A stretch of 64,000 nt of DNA. Origin: Bacteroidota bacterium. Lineage in GTDB: Bacteria > Bacteroidota > Bacteroidia > Chitinophagales > Chitinophagaceae. The position numbers were made by a program, and so were the translations under genes. Shown here one piece after another: positions 23,543-32,902 of the stretch. The stretch is taken from assembly GCA_023387985.1 (NCBI GenBank), contig JAEWHC010000006.1, forward strand, positions 1 to 64,000, given 5' to 3'. The notes under the pieces are model-generated. The model was not told where the DNA came from. It saw only the letters and a program-made list of their open reading frames with translations, and searched no databases. Every line of letters begins with the position of its first letter. The first letter of the stretch is position 1.

Positions 23543-26228
23543 AAGATTAATTCCGGCAAGCGGATTTCCAAAGGTTGTATTCCGCCGCTGTTTGTTTTAC
23601 TTTTTTTTCGTTTTATTGATACCCAATAGCAGTCACACGCAAACGACATTTGGAATTTCAGGAATTATAAAAGACAGTCACTCCGGGATGGCTGTGAATG
23701 AGGCAATTGTGACCCTCAGGCTCAACAACCGGATTTTGCAAAGCTCCTTCACAAACAATTCAGGCGAATTTTCTTTTCAAATAGCCCATAGATCGCCTGG
23801 CGATAATTTTCATTTACAAATCAGGCACGTTGCGTATCAGGTGAGGGAAGTACAACTCAATGAAAGCGACAAAAAAATCGAAGTGTTGTTGGTTCCGGGA
23901 GTAAATGAATTACCACAAGTAGGAATAAAAAACCTTTGGCAGGTCAGAAACCGCAATGACACACTAATCTTTAATCCTGAAGCCTATAAAGCTTATAATA
24001 CCCACAGCGTTGCAGATCTTCTTTCCAATATTCCTGGATTTCGGGTTAGTCCAGACGGACAAATAGTCTTTCAGGGAAGAAGCGTTGCGGCATTATTAAT
24101 CGAAGGGGACAATGTCACCGGGCAACAATATGGCATTCTGAGTAAAAATCTGGAGGCACGTACACTTGAGCAAATAGAGTTGTTTGATAATTATGAAGAC
24201 AATGCAGTTTTGGCCGCAGCACGAAACAGCCGCAAGCTGGCTGTAAACCTGAGGATCAAAGAAGAATTTCAGAACAAGGTATCTGGAAATATTTCGCTTG
24301 GAGCAGGCGTACCCAACCGTTGGACTTTCCATCCTTCGCTGGCGCTGCTGCGCAGGAAAACCAAAACGTTTTTCATTGCCAATACAAATAATATTTCAGA
24401 AACTTTTCGCGGCGATTTGTTTTATGCTGAACGTTTTGAGGAGGAAGGTACAGGCAGGAGCCTGCAAACCCTTCCGGTTCAATTGATCATGCAACCGAAT
24501 GTTCAACCTTCGTTTTTACCGCCGTCTTTCACCCTGAACAATCAAACCGTGCTGACCAGCCTGCTGGGCTTAATAAAGCCCGGAGATCAGCAGGAAATCA
24601 CTTACCGGCTTGGATTTGAAGAAGACCGGCAAAAATACCTGCAGCACGCGTCTCAACACTATTTTGTTGAAGGAAAGGAATGGCGATACAAGCAGACCTC
24701 ACAAATACAAGAGCGTTATACACAGGGGGCTTTCCGGATCAACTATAAACACAATCAATCTCAAAAGCTGGCTGGTCAGCTAAGTGTCGTGGGTTTGTGG
24801 CACAGGCCGCAGTTCAGATTAGCCGAATCGTTTAGCGGAGATGTGGAAGACCATACTTTGCAGTTGAGTAAACGAAACAGCATGCTCGGACAAATACAAT
24901 ATGATGCAGCCTTCCGCATCCGGAATGGCCCGGTTTTTCAATGGAAAAGTTATGCATCCATCCAGCAAAATTTTCTATCTGATTCACTGAAAAGCCTCCG
25001 TATTCAGCAGGCGTTTTTATTTCCGTCTTCCACGGCGATAACGTTACATCAGGATTATCAAATCACCCGGCAGGATTTTTACACAGCGATAAGCAATTTT
25101 CCAAAGAAAGGAAAAATCAGCTTTGAGTACGGAGCGGATTATAAGCTTGAGCTGCAAGGCAATGATTACAAGCTCACTGAAAATATTTCGGCAAACCCAC
25201 ATTCCCTGGTCAGCAATTTCCCTGAATACGATTTACTCAGGCAGAGTTATCGTTTATTTTCCAGGCTGACATGGAATTCAATTCCCAAACAGAAAATTTT
25301 CCTTTCGGCTAATTATGGATTGGAGCAAATCGAATGGAATAACCGGGAACTTTTCCTGCTTTATGGCATCAATCTCAGACATGAATGGAATCTGAAACCC
25401 CGCCTGGATTGGATCTCCGGAATTCAACTTTCCCGGCGATTGCCCGATTTAGGCTGGTTTGGGCCTGATAGCGTGATCGCTTCACTCAGTGGCCTCACCA
25501 ACGGGCTGCATGACCTGAGGTCGATGAACGAACAGCAAATCGAAACCAGTTTGCGTTATAGCCGGGTTACCGGCAATTCCTGGTCATTAAATTATAATTG
25601 GACTTCAAACAAAAACCAGCCCGGGTGGATGCCTGTTTACACTCCGGGGCTCAGTTTTTTACAGGCTTCTATGCTAAACCGCATTCAACAACACCGTATT
25701 CACCTTGATTTCCGCAGGTATATTTTTCCATTAAAAGGAATCCTGCAAATTCATACCGGCATTTCGTTTAACCAGCATGCCCTTCTTGTAAATCAGCACC
25801 CGGTTCAAAACCGGTTTAATCAAAAGAGCGCAGGACTAAAATGGAAATCTTCTTTCTCAGGAAAATGGAATTTTGAAACATCCGGTGAATGGAGACAAAC
25901 GAGCTGGAAACAGGAAGGCGAATTTGGTGAGTCATCCAGCAAACTGAACTGGTTTAGTGGCCAGTCAAAACTTGTGGTTCAACCAGATTCCCGTACGCAT
26001 TATGGCGTGAGCACTGAACTGTTTTTTTACGACGGCAGCAGGAATTTTATCGGACAATTGTTTCATGAACGGCTATTGAACCAAAAGAATAAATTGCAGT
26101 TGCACTGGCACAACCTGTTTTTTCAAAACCATCTGCGGTTTTTCCTCCATTCTGCCAATATGCAGGGCAGTTCGTCAAATCAACTGGTGCCATCCTACTT
26201 CTTAATAAAATGGTTGAGATACCTGTAA
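23490..26228 (+). CDS. TonB-receptor-like outer-membrane protein with carboxypeptidase-regulatory domain
   Basis: This 912-residue protein has a hydrophobic export segment (RRCLFYFFFVLLIPNSSHTQ), then a CarboxypepD_reg-like Ig domain (FGISGIIKDSHSGMAVNEAIVTLRL, NNSGEFSFQI). A plug-like segment follows (YNTHSVADLLSNIPGFRVSPDGQIVFQGRSVAALLIEG) and then a long beta-rich barrel. It lacks an obvious TonB box and looks like the receptor-like partner typical of GLPGLI proteins. The function is probably surface export or uptake. The ATG at 23490 is the best in-frame start, but it lies inside the previous gene and leaves about 20 residues before the signal segment, so a non-ATG start nearer 23545 remains possible. 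Confidence 0.75.
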   Translation: MIISISNFRQLKIGQIIKRLIPASGFPKVVFRRCLFYFFFVLLIPNSSHTQTTFGISGIIKDSHSGMAVNEAIVTLRLNNRILQSSFTNNSGEFSFQIAHRSPGDNFHLQIRHVAYQVREVQLNESDKKIEVLLVPGVNELPQVGIKNLWQVRNRNDTLIFNPEAYKAYNTHSVADLLSNIPGFRVSPDGQIVFQGRSVAALLIEGDNVTGQQYGILSKNLEARTLEQIELFDNYEDNAVLAAARNSRKLAVNLRIKEEFQNKVSGNISLGAGVPNRWTFHPSLALLRRKTKTFFIANTNNISETFRGDLFYAERFEEEGTGRSLQTLPVQLIMQPNVQPSFLPPSFTLNNQTVLTSLLGLIKPGDQQEITYRLGFEEDRQKYLQHASQHYFVEGKEWRYKQTSQIQERYTQGAFRINYKHNQSQKLAGQLSVVGLWHRPQFRLAESFSGDVEDHTLQLSKRNSMLGQIQYDAAFRIRNGPVFQWKSYASIQQNFLSDSLKSLRIQQAFLFPSSTAITLHQDYQITRQDFYTAISNFPKKGKISFEYGADYKLELQGNDYKLTENISANPHSLVSNFPEYDLLRQSYRLFSRLTWNSIPKQKIFLSANYGLEQIEWNNRELFLLYGINLRHEWNLKPRLDWISGIQLSRRLPDLGWFGPDSVIASLSGLTNGLHDLRSMNEQQIETSLRYSRVTGNSWSLNYNWTSNKNQPGWMPVYTPGLSFLQASMLNRIQQHRIHLDFRRYIFPLKGILQIHTGISFNQHALLVNQHPVQNRFNQKSAGLKWKSSFSGKWNFETSGEWRQTSWKQEGEFGESSSKLNWFSGQSKLVVQPDSRTHYGVSTELFFYDGSRNFIGQLFHERLLNQKNKLQLHWHNLFFQNHLRFFLHSANMQGSSSNQLVPSYFLIKWLRYL

Positions 26229-26285
26229 TTCCTCCGTGCAGGCGAATTAAAATCCGGGAATAGAGCACCGAAAATAGAGAATGTG

Positions 26286-26293
26286 TATCTTCG
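26286..26293 (+). promoter_or_regulatory. Near-consensus -7 box for fabH
   Basis: TATCTTCG differs from TAnnTTTG at one base and ends eight bases before the ATG at 26302. This is the usual short distance seen at other genes in the window. Confidence 0.35.
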
Positions 26294-26301
26294 CCGCCAT
26301 T

Positions 26302-27300
26302 ATGAACAATAGAATTACGGCAGCAATTACCGGCGTGGGTGCCTGGTTTCCTGAAGACAAACTGACCAATGCGGATTTGGAAAAAATGGTGGATACCACC
26401 GACGAATGGATCCGAACCCGTACCGGTGTGGAAGAGCGTCGTATATTAAAAGGAGAAGGAAAAGGTACAAGTGATCTTGGTGCGCCTGCAGTACAAAACC
26501 TGATGGAAAAGACCGGCCTGAAGCCGGAAGAAATTGAAGTGCTCATATGCGCAACCGTTACGGCTGACATGGCCTTTCCCGCCACGGCAAATATTATATC
26601 GCATAAGATTGGAGCTGTAAATGCCTGGAGCTTTGACCTTGGAGCTGCATGCAGCGGTTTTCTTTTTGCACTAAATGTAGGTACTTCCCTGATTGAAAGC
26701 GGACGGTATAAAAAAGTGGTGGTGGTTGGCGCTGACAAAATGAGCGCAATAACCGATTACACCAATCGTGCAAATTGTATTTTGTTTGGTGATGCCGCAG
26801 GCGCTGTGCTGCTGGAGCCCAATACTGAAGGCTTTGGTGTGCTGGATACTCTGTTAAGAACTGACGGCATCGGAGAAGATTACCTTCACCAGAAAGCCGG
26901 CGGCAGCCGTAGGCCCGCTAGCTTTGAAACCGTAACCAATAAGGAACATTATATCTACCAGGACGGGCAGCCCGTTTTCAAATTCGCGGTAAAAGGCATG
27001 GCCGATATAAGCGCTGAGCTTATGGAAAAAAACAACCTCAGCAGCGAAGATGTTTCCTGGCTCGTACCGCATCAGGCCAACCTTCGCATTATTGATGCAA
27101 CCGCAAACCGCATGGGACTGAGCCGTGATAAAGTGATGATCAACATTCAAAAATTTGGCAACACCACGGCAGCCACCATCCCGCTTTGTCTTTGGGAATG
27201 GGAAAAGCAACTGAAAAAAGGCGAGAACATTGTTCTGGCCGCATTCGGAGGTGGCTTCACCTGGGGCGCCATCTGGGTGAAATGGGCCTACGATTCATAG
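26302..27300 (+). CDS. fabH: Beta-ketoacyl-ACP synthase III
   Basis: This 332-residue cytosolic condensing enzyme starts type II fatty-acid synthesis from acetyl-CoA (or a branched acyl-CoA) and malonyl-ACP. The catalytic triad is visible: Cys117 in DLGAACSGF, His257 in VPHQAN and Asn287 in FGNTTAA. The N-terminal TTDEWIRTRTGVEERR and the C-terminal AFGGGFTWGAIWVKW blocks are typical. The length matches the family. The start at 26302 (MNNRITAAIT) is preferred over an upstream ATG that adds seven non-conserved residues. Another FabH paralog elsewhere is likely in this phylum but cannot be seen here. Confidence 0.93.
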   Translation: MNNRITAAITGVGAWFPEDKLTNADLEKMVDTTDEWIRTRTGVEERRILKGEGKGTSDLGAPAVQNLMEKTGLKPEEIEVLICATVTADMAFPATANIISHKIGAVNAWSFDLGAACSGFLFALNVGTSLIESGRYKKVVVVGADKMSAITDYTNRANCILFGDAAGAVLLEPNTEGFGVLDTLLRTDGIGEDYLHQKAGGSRRPASFETVTNKEHYIYQDGQPVFKFAVKGMADISAELMEKNNLSSEDVSWLVPHQANLRIIDATANRMGLSRDKVMINIQKFGNTTAATIPLCLWEWEKQLKKGENIVLAAFGGGFTWGAIWVKWAYDS

Positions 27301-27435
27301 AAAAAATTTGAAGGGAACCCTCGGCTTTCACACGACCAGCTGATTGATGGTTGATTGGAGTTGTCCGGCAAAATCTCGCCAATTGCTTAAAGCGCCTGGC
27401 CTACAGCTTTTTGCACTTATTGCCCGCTTGCCATC

Positions 27436-28785
27436 TTATTTCTTCATTACATTTTCCGCTTCCAGCATGGCCAGCACATATTCATAAGCCGCGTTCAGGT
27501 ATTCATTTTTCGCCTGTTGCATGCGGAAATCCGTTTCATGCAAATCCCCAATGAGCAAGCGGCCTTCGTCAAACTGTTGACGGGCCAGCCGGTAATTGGA
27601 CTGTTGCAGATGAAAATTGGCTTTCTTGTCCTTGTACTTATCCTCGTAAAAGGCCGCGTCTTTGCGTGCTTTGTAATAATCCAGGGCGGTTTGGTGCAAC
27701 TGGTTTTTCTCCAGAAGCTTGTTGGCTTCAAGGCGATAATTGAGTACTTTTTTCTGGCTTTCAAATGAAAACCAACCGGTGAGGGGTACTTGAACGCCCA
27801 GCTTCACATAGGAATTTCCATGCCAGCGTTCGGTTTTATATATATCAAATGCATTGCTGAAGAAATTGCTTCCCAAATATCCGCCAAGATAAACCCGCGG
27901 ATAATTTTTCACCCGGATACCCACCATTTCCTCCTGAAGTAACTGATTCTGCTGATCCAGTTTTTGCAGGCTCATTGATTGGCTGGAATGCATTTCGGGA
28001 ACACTGAAGCGGCTAAACAATTGATCGATGTCGTCTTCAAATCGAATCCGGGTTTCCGGAAAAGGATCGATCCCCAGCTCATAAAGCAAATCGGCATTGG
28101 CTTTATCCAGGATGTTTGCGGCTTCTTTCTGGCGCGAGAGCGCATTGTTGAGTCCGGCCTTGCCGTTGTTGAATTCATTCAGCGTAATGCGACCCGCTTC
28201 AGCCTGTTCAGCCAGCATATTGTGGATCGCGGTTTTGGCGGTAACATCCGCCCGGGCCAGTTGCAATTGCTCGTGGGCAATCAGAGCGGCCGCATAAATA
28301 CGCGAAGCGTTATACACCGCATCGGTTTCCGCAAGTTCCCTGTCCGTTTTCGCGATGTCAGCGCGCAGCCTCGCCTGCCTCACCTCGCTTTTATGTGCAG
28401 CATCCACCAGGTTGTAATTCAGCTCCATGCCGGCCTGGCCTCCGTACCGGGTGGCAAATTGCAGGGGCATGATTTCTCCTTCCGGTGCATTGGGATTAAA
28501 CGCTTTTGCAGGCACCGGAGTGGTAGGGATGATGAGATTGCGCTGCACATGCACATCAGTGTTGAGCAGGGGCAATCTTTTCTGCCGCGTTTGATGAATC
28601 TCCTCTTCGGCAATCTTTGCATCAAGGTCTCTGGTCAGCAGGTTGTTGTTTTGCGCAAGGGCCATCTGTCTTACTTTCAGCAGGTCGAGGCTCAGGGTTC
28701 TTCCCGGTTCCTGCGCGGTGGCCGACTGCATTTGCAGCGTTGCAAACACAAGCAATAGCAAAGGACTTCTTTTTTTCATCTTCAT
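27436..28785 (-). CDS. TolC family outer-membrane efflux protein
   Basis: This 449-residue protein has a signal peptide (LLLLVFATLQMQSATAQ) and two outer-membrane efflux repeats rich in long coiled helices: QMALAQNNNLLTRDLDAKIAEEEIHQTRQKRLP, then MVGIRVKNYPRVYLGGYLGS and YRLARQQFDEGRLLIGDLHETDFRMQQAKNEYLNAAYEYVLAMLEAE. It should form the trimeric outer-membrane duct for the exporter encoded just upstream. It is the last gene of a five-gene leftward operon (31382-32080, 30406-31374, 29261-30400, 28790-29242, this gene), four bases after the DUF420 gene. Confidence 0.9.
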   Translation of the reverse strand: MKMKKRSPLLLLVFATLQMQSATAQEPGRTLSLDLLKVRQMALAQNNNLLTRDLDAKIAEEEIHQTRQKRLPLLNTDVHVQRNLIIPTTPVPAKAFNPNAPEGEIMPLQFATRYGGQAGMELNYNLVDAAHKSEVRQARLRADIAKTDRELAETDAVYNASRIYAAALIAHEQLQLARADVTAKTAIHNMLAEQAEAGRITLNEFNNGKAGLNNALSRQKEAANILDKANADLLYELGIDPFPETRIRFEDDIDQLFSRFSVPEMHSSQSMSLQKLDQQNQLLQEEMVGIRVKNYPRVYLGGYLGSNFFSNAFDIYKTERWHGNSYVKLGVQVPLTGWFSFESQKKVLNYRLEANKLLEKNQLHQTALDYYKARKDAAFYEDKYKDKKANFHLQQSNYRLARQQFDEGRLLIGDLHETDFRMQQAKNEYLNAAYEYVLAMLEAENVMKK

Positions 28786-28789
28786 TTTC

Positions 28790-29242
28790 TTAAATCAGGT
28801 TCATTGTCATCAGGTAAATGATCAGCGCCGTTATGGCGGTAAAAATGAGGCCGGCAAAAATCACGTAACCGAGGTTTTTGTGCGGCCTGGAAAATTTACC
28901 GGGGAGTATTTTCTGAAACCGGCGGTTGGAGGCAACAATCTGCCAGGTCCATAACATATAAGTGAGTACCGCGCCGGTGATGTGTGCGATCAGCATATGC
29001 TTAAATGAGCCGGAATCCGCATAATCACTCATTCCCGCCAGGCTACCCGAGCCGCCCGATACGCGGATGAGCCCTTCCAGCAGCAGCACGCTCACCACAC
29101 AAATAAAGAAGGTGATGAGATTGATCTTGCGGTGCCGGTGCAGCAAGCCTTTCTTCGCAAGGCTGATGGAATAGGTGACCACAAAAGGCGCAGCCAGGGT
29201 GAGCAGCATAACGGCGGTCAAAATGATAACGGTAATGTTCAT
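28790..29242 (-). CDS. DUF420-like four-helix membrane protein in an exporter operon
   Basis: This 150-residue integral membrane protein has about four helices. Histidines sit near the membrane face (KKGLLHRHRKINLITF, FKHMLIAHITGAVLTYMLWTWQI, SRPHKNLGYVIFAGLIFTAITALIIYLM), a pattern that resembles DUF420, whose relatives include heme-handling CtaM/YozB-type proteins. It sits between the permease and TolC genes of an ABC exporter, which is unusual for the family. It may be an accessory membrane subunit, or a passenger that shares the operon. DUF420 membership rests on pattern only. Confidence 0.65.
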   Translation of the reverse strand: MNITVIILTAVMLLTLAAPFVVTYSISLAKKGLLHRHRKINLITFFICVVSVLLLEGLIRVSGGSGSLAGMSDYADSGSFKHMLIAHITGAVLTYMLWTWQIVASNRRFQKILPGKFSRPHKNLGYVIFAGLIFTAITALIIYLMTMNLI

Positions 29243-29260
29243 GGCGGTTCTTTTCGTGTT

Positions 29261-30400
29261 TTAGAATACAGAAGCCGGTTCCAGCTTCGCAATTTTGAGA
29301 ACGGCAAACAATGAGCCGCCCACGGCCATAAAAACGGTAACGGCAAACAAGCCAATGGTCAGCGGCAGGTCGAAATTTACGGTCATGCCCATATTGGAAA
29401 CGCCTTTGGCAAATAGGATCAACAAGCCGTATGCAATAGCAAACCCTATGAGGGCAAAGAGGAAAGCCTGCATGAGGATGAGCCGGCTCACATAGCCATT
29501 GCTCGCACCAATCGCTTTGAGGGTTCCATAATCCTGCAGGCGGTCGAGTACAGCGGAATACATGGTGAGGCCTATGATGAAAAAACCACTGATGATGGCA
29601 AATATTACGAGGGAGCCAAAGCTCGTACCGGTATTTGTTTTTACCATGATTTCGTTGATGGTAATGTCGCGGATATCGCCGGCTCGCCAGGCTTTAATGC
29701 CCAGGAAGCTGCTGTTGATCTGGTCAATGATCCGTTGTACATCGGCACCCGGCCGTGGCCTTACCACCACGGCCGTCACCTGGTTATTTGGAATGGTGCT
29801 GAAATGCCGGGCATTGCGCAGGCTGGTGTACACATAAAAGCCGCCGTAGCCCTGCGCATTTTTGGTGACCACCCTTACCGTTGCCGCTTTTTTGTTGATT
29901 TCAAAATGGTCGCCGATATCCAGGTCGGTTTCCCAGGTTTTCAGGCTGAAATGTTCGATGGCCACATTGCCAAAACCTTCCAGCTCGTGGATGTTGCCTT
30001 TAAAGATCACGTTTTGCCGTGGCCCCGCCACAAATGCCGGTCCATCGCTGCCGATCAGCACTAAAGCATTCGTTTTACCATCGGTAAACGTCGCTTTGCC
30101 CGCGCTGATGATGATGGGGAAAGAGGTGGCTACACCTTCAATGCTGCGCACTTCTTCTACGCGGCTTGCATCAATGGTATTGAGGCTGTTGATATTCTTT
30201 CCCAGCTCATCGATCATCCAGATGTCATCGGGCTGCGAATTGGAATGAATCTCCAGGCCCCCCATCAGATTGGTGAGGAAAAACAGCGTACTCATTTGCT
30301 GACCGATGAGAAATATACTGATCACAATGCCCACAATAATCCCAATGCTCTTGGGCTTGTCGTATTTCATGAATTTAAAAGCGGTTTTCAGCATAGCCAT
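29261..30400 (-). CDS. DevC/FtsX-type ABC transporter permease
   Basis: This 379-residue permease has one N-terminal helix (KSIGIIVGIVISIFLIGQQM), a periplasmic domain of about 200 residues (SNSQPDDIWMIDELGKNINSL through IKAWRAGDI), and three C-terminal helices. The last segment carries the FtsX signature: LVIFAIISGFFIIGLTMYSAVLDRLQDYGTLKAIGASNGYVSRLILMQA. This is the DevC or MacB-like fold used with a TolC duct and a periplasmic adaptor. The neighbouring ATPase, adaptor and TolC genes complete the tripartite exporter. The cargo is not predictable; DevBCA-type systems export glycolipids or peptides. Confidence 0.88.
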   Translation of the reverse strand: MAMLKTAFKFMKYDKPKSIGIIVGIVISIFLIGQQMSTLFFLTNLMGGLEIHSNSQPDDIWMIDELGKNINSLNTIDASRVEEVRSIEGVATSFPIIISAGKATFTDGKTNALVLIGSDGPAFVAGPRQNVIFKGNIHELEGFGNVAIEHFSLKTWETDLDIGDHFEINKKAATVRVVTKNAQGYGGFYVYTSLRNARHFSTIPNNQVTAVVVRPRPGADVQRIIDQINSSFLGIKAWRAGDIRDITINEIMVKTNTGTSFGSLVIFAIISGFFIIGLTMYSAVLDRLQDYGTLKAIGASNGYVSRLILMQAFLFALIGFAIAYGLLILFAKGVSNMGMTVNFDLPLTIGLFAVTVFMAVGGSLFAVLKIAKLEPASVF

Positions 30401-30405
30401 ATTAT

Positions 30406-31374
30406 TCAGAGCTTAATGGTACATTCTACTTTGGCATTGATGAGCAGGTTTTGCGGCTGCTGCAATACCGCTTTAAACCGGCGCACCCTGCGATCCGCCT
30501 GTTCACCGGCCACGCCGTAAAACATAGATTTTTCATCAAGAATGGGCGAAAGGTAACTGATGGTGCCGCGGGTGAGCACTTCTGCCATACCGGGATATTT
30601 AATTTCGACGGAATCGCCGGTTTTCACCCTGTTGGCGAACATTTCATCCACCTCGCCATGTACCACCATATTGCCTGCCGGCGAAAGCGTGGCAAATGCC
30701 GTAAGCGGGGCAATGGCTTCTCCCTGCCGGGCATCCATCCGCACAATCAGGCCATCGGCGTCCGCGGTTACGCGGCGGTCGGCAGTGGTGGTGCGTGCCT
30801 GCCGGAGCTGTGCCTGCAGCACGGAAATGTCGGCCACTGTGGCTGCGGCATTTTTCTGCGCGGTATTCAGGTTGGCCAGCAGAACGTCGCGTTCTCGGCG
30901 TTTGATCTCCACGTTTTGCCGGGTTTCGGCGCCGGTACGGGCAAGCCGTTCGCTAACCGCAAGATCATTGTTTTTTTCTTCAAGCTGGGCCCGGTACTGC
31001 GCAATGATGGAGCGGTCGGCCTCCGCAAGTTTGCGCTGCGTGGCGATCTGGTTGCGGACCACCTGTTCACCGGCCTGTTCGGCCTGCGCCCGGAGGGTGA
31101 GGATCAGTTCACCTTTGCGCACACTGTCGCCTGCCTGCTTGTACACCCGGGATACAATGCCGCCGCTTTCCGATGACAATTCCACCAGGCCCTTTTCCGG
31201 TTCTATCCTGCCAATGGCCGAAACCTGGCTCACATTTTCGGGCAGTGCGAGCTTTTCAGCTTTAATGGCTTCCGCACGCTCTTCGGCTTCCTTATTTCCG
31301 CAGGCTAGCAGAAAAAACATAAATGCAAGCAACGTGATTAACCTCCATTTCATATCCGGAAATTTCTTTTTCAT
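30406..31374 (-). CDS. HlyD/MacA-type periplasmic adaptor lipoprotein
   Basis: This 322-residue membrane-fusion protein has a lipobox near residue 26 (FFLLACGN). A biotinyl-lipoyl half motif follows (GRIEPEKGLVELSSESGGIVSRVYKQAGDSVRKGELILTL), then a long coiled coil (QAGEQVVRNQIATQRKLAEADRSIIAQYRAQLEEKNNDLAVSERLAR), the second half motif (VTADADGLIVRMDARQGEAI), and a beta-barrel ending near NAKVECTIKL. It links the inner-membrane permease to TolC. The ATG at 31372-31374 was chosen because the farther upstream start would overlap the ATPase gene. Five bases separate it from the permease. Confidence 0.88.
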   Translation of the reverse strand: MKKKFPDMKWRLITLLAFMFFLLACGNKEAEERAEAIKAEKLALPENVSQVSAIGRIEPEKGLVELSSESGGIVSRVYKQAGDSVRKGELILTLRAQAEQAGEQVVRNQIATQRKLAEADRSIIAQYRAQLEEKNNDLAVSERLARTGAETRQNVEIKRRERDVLLANLNTAQKNAAATVADISVLQAQLRQARTTTADRRVTADADGLIVRMDARQGEAIAPLTAFATLSPAGNMVVHGEVDEMFANRVKTGDSVEIKYPGMAEVLTRGTISYLSPILDEKSMFYGVAGEQADRRVRRFKAVLQQPQNLLINAKVECTIKL

Positions 31375-31381
31375 TCGGTTC

Positions 31382-32080
31382 TTATTTATACAAATGTTCA
31401 TCTTTCAAGGTAGCAGAAACCACGCCTTCTTCCACATAAACAATGCGGTCGGCAAACGGCCTCAGGCGCAGGTCGTGCGTTACCACGATCACCGCTTTTC
31501 CGCTTTTGGCCAGGTCTTTCAGGTCTTTCATTACAACAGCAGCACTTTTGGCATCGAGTGATGCGGTAGGCTCATCGCAAAGAATGAGGGGCGCATCGGT
31601 AACCAACGCCCTGGCAATGGCTACCCGCTGCTTTTGTCCGCCACTGAGTTTTTTCGGCAGGTTGCCCTTGCGGTCAGTCATATCCACTTTTTCCAGGGCA
31701 TCCAGCGCTTTTTTGCGGGCGCTGCCGCCGTCCTCACCTTTGAGCAACAAAGGCTGCATCACATTTTCCAGCGCGGTAAGCGGTTGCAGCAAATTGAAAT
31801 GCTGAAACACAAAACCTACCTCATGCAACCGGAAATGCGCCAATTGTTTTTCCGAAAATTTCGTCACTTCCTTGCCATGCACCACCACACTCCCTTCGGT
31901 AGGATAAATTACACAACCGATCAGGGAAAGCAAGGTGGTTTTTCCCGAGCCGGAAGGACCCATGATGAGGGTGAGCTCGCCAAGATTGATATCCAGGTCG
32001 GTGGAATCCAGCGCAGTGATGGTGGTATCCCCCGTTTGGTAGATTTTTTTGGCGCCACGAAGTGAAGTAATAACAGACAT
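31382..32080 (-). CDS. ABC transporter ATP-binding protein (MacB/LolD/DevA type)
   Basis: This 232-residue cytosolic ATPase has Walker A GPSGSGKTT, Q-loop LHEVGFVFQHFNLLQPL, signature LSGGQKQRVAIARAL, Walker B LILCDEPTASLD, and H-loop VIVVTHDLRLRPFADR. This is the subfamily that drives FtsX/MacB-type permeases for export across both membranes. It is the first gene of the five-gene operon running leftward to TolC. The upstream region has a CACCTTTG stretch (32110-32117 on the minus strand), a weak -7-like box. Confidence 0.93.
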   Translation of the reverse strand: MSVITSLRGAKKIYQTGDTTITALDSTDLDINLGELTLIMGPSGSGKTTLLSLIGCVIYPTEGSVVVHGKEVTKFSEKQLAHFRLHEVGFVFQHFNLLQPLTALENVMQPLLLKGEDGGSARKKALDALEKVDMTDRKGNLPKKLSGGQKQRVAIARALVTDAPLILCDEPTASLDAKSAAVVMKDLKDLAKSGKAVIVVTHDLRLRPFADRIVYVEEGVVSATLKDEHLYK

Positions 32081-32260
32081 CCCGGTATTTTAAACGGTTC
32101 TATATACTGCAAAGGTGAGGTGCCGGGCAACGATATCCATGCCAATCGGACAAGTATGCAATTTTTCCCGACCAGGTTGAGGCCGCCGGGGGCCGGCAAC
32201 CGGTGTGCAAGGCTTGCAGCAGGCGGCTCAAACGCGGAAGTCCGCCATCGCCATTCGCTC

Positions 32261-32902
32261 CTATCCTGGCCCACGAAATCCCAAAATCATTTTCTTCAAA
32301 AACAAATACACCATGGGCAGGAAGCTCACCCCCACCATACCGAATACAATCCAGGTGAAATGTGCACGAATCCACGCGTGTTGCCCCAAAAAATAAGAGG
32401 CAATGGTGATGGTCAGCACCCAGAAACCCACGCTCAGGATATTGTACAGGTTAAAGCGGCGTTTGTTCATATTGGCTATTCCCGCGATCAGGGGCACCAA
32501 TGCCCTCACCACCGGCACAAAGCGCGACACGAACATGGCCCGCTGCCCGTAGCGGTTGTAGAACTTATAGGCCTTGCGGTAATGGCTTTTATTCAGCCAC
32601 CTGTACTTATTGAACATACCCGGCCCCAGCTTTGCCCCTGCCCAGTAAGCGGACAGGTTGCCTAAAAAACCACCGGCAATCAATACAGGGATGGGAATCC
32701 AGAGATGCAGGATTCCACCCGCCGCAAGCACCCCGACAATGAACAACAGCCCATCACCAGGCAGAAAAGGCGCCGCGGGAAAAAACGCCGATTCCACATA
32801 CACGATCGCGAAGAGCAGGAAATAAGTCAGCATGGGCTGACTGCCGGCCAATTGCTCAATGTATTGTTCGAGATGAAGGAAAAATTGGAGGAATTCGCTC
32901 AT
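32261..32902 (-). CDS. DedA family membrane protein
   Basis: This 213-residue protein of the DedA/SNARE-associated (VTT) family has the family motif FFPAAPFLPGDGLLFIVGVLA, GGFLGNLSAYWAGAKLGPGMF, and the key block FYNRYGQRAMFVSRFVPVVRALVPLIAGIANMNKRRF, which holds the conserved Arg in F-x-R-F-x-P-x-x-R. A C-terminal helix ends in a basic tail (LKKMILGFRGPG). DedA proteins are thought to move undecaprenyl phosphate or phospholipid across the inner membrane. It is transcribed alone, leftward. Confidence 0.92.
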   Translation of the reverse strand: MSEFLQFFLHLEQYIEQLAGSQPMLTYFLLFAIVYVESAFFPAAPFLPGDGLLFIVGVLAAGGILHLWIPIPVLIAGGFLGNLSAYWAGAKLGPGMFNKYRWLNKSHYRKAYKFYNRYGQRAMFVSRFVPVVRALVPLIAGIANMNKRRFNLYNILSVGFWVLTITIASYFLGQHAWIRAHFTWIVFGMVGVSFLPMVYLFLKKMILGFRGPG

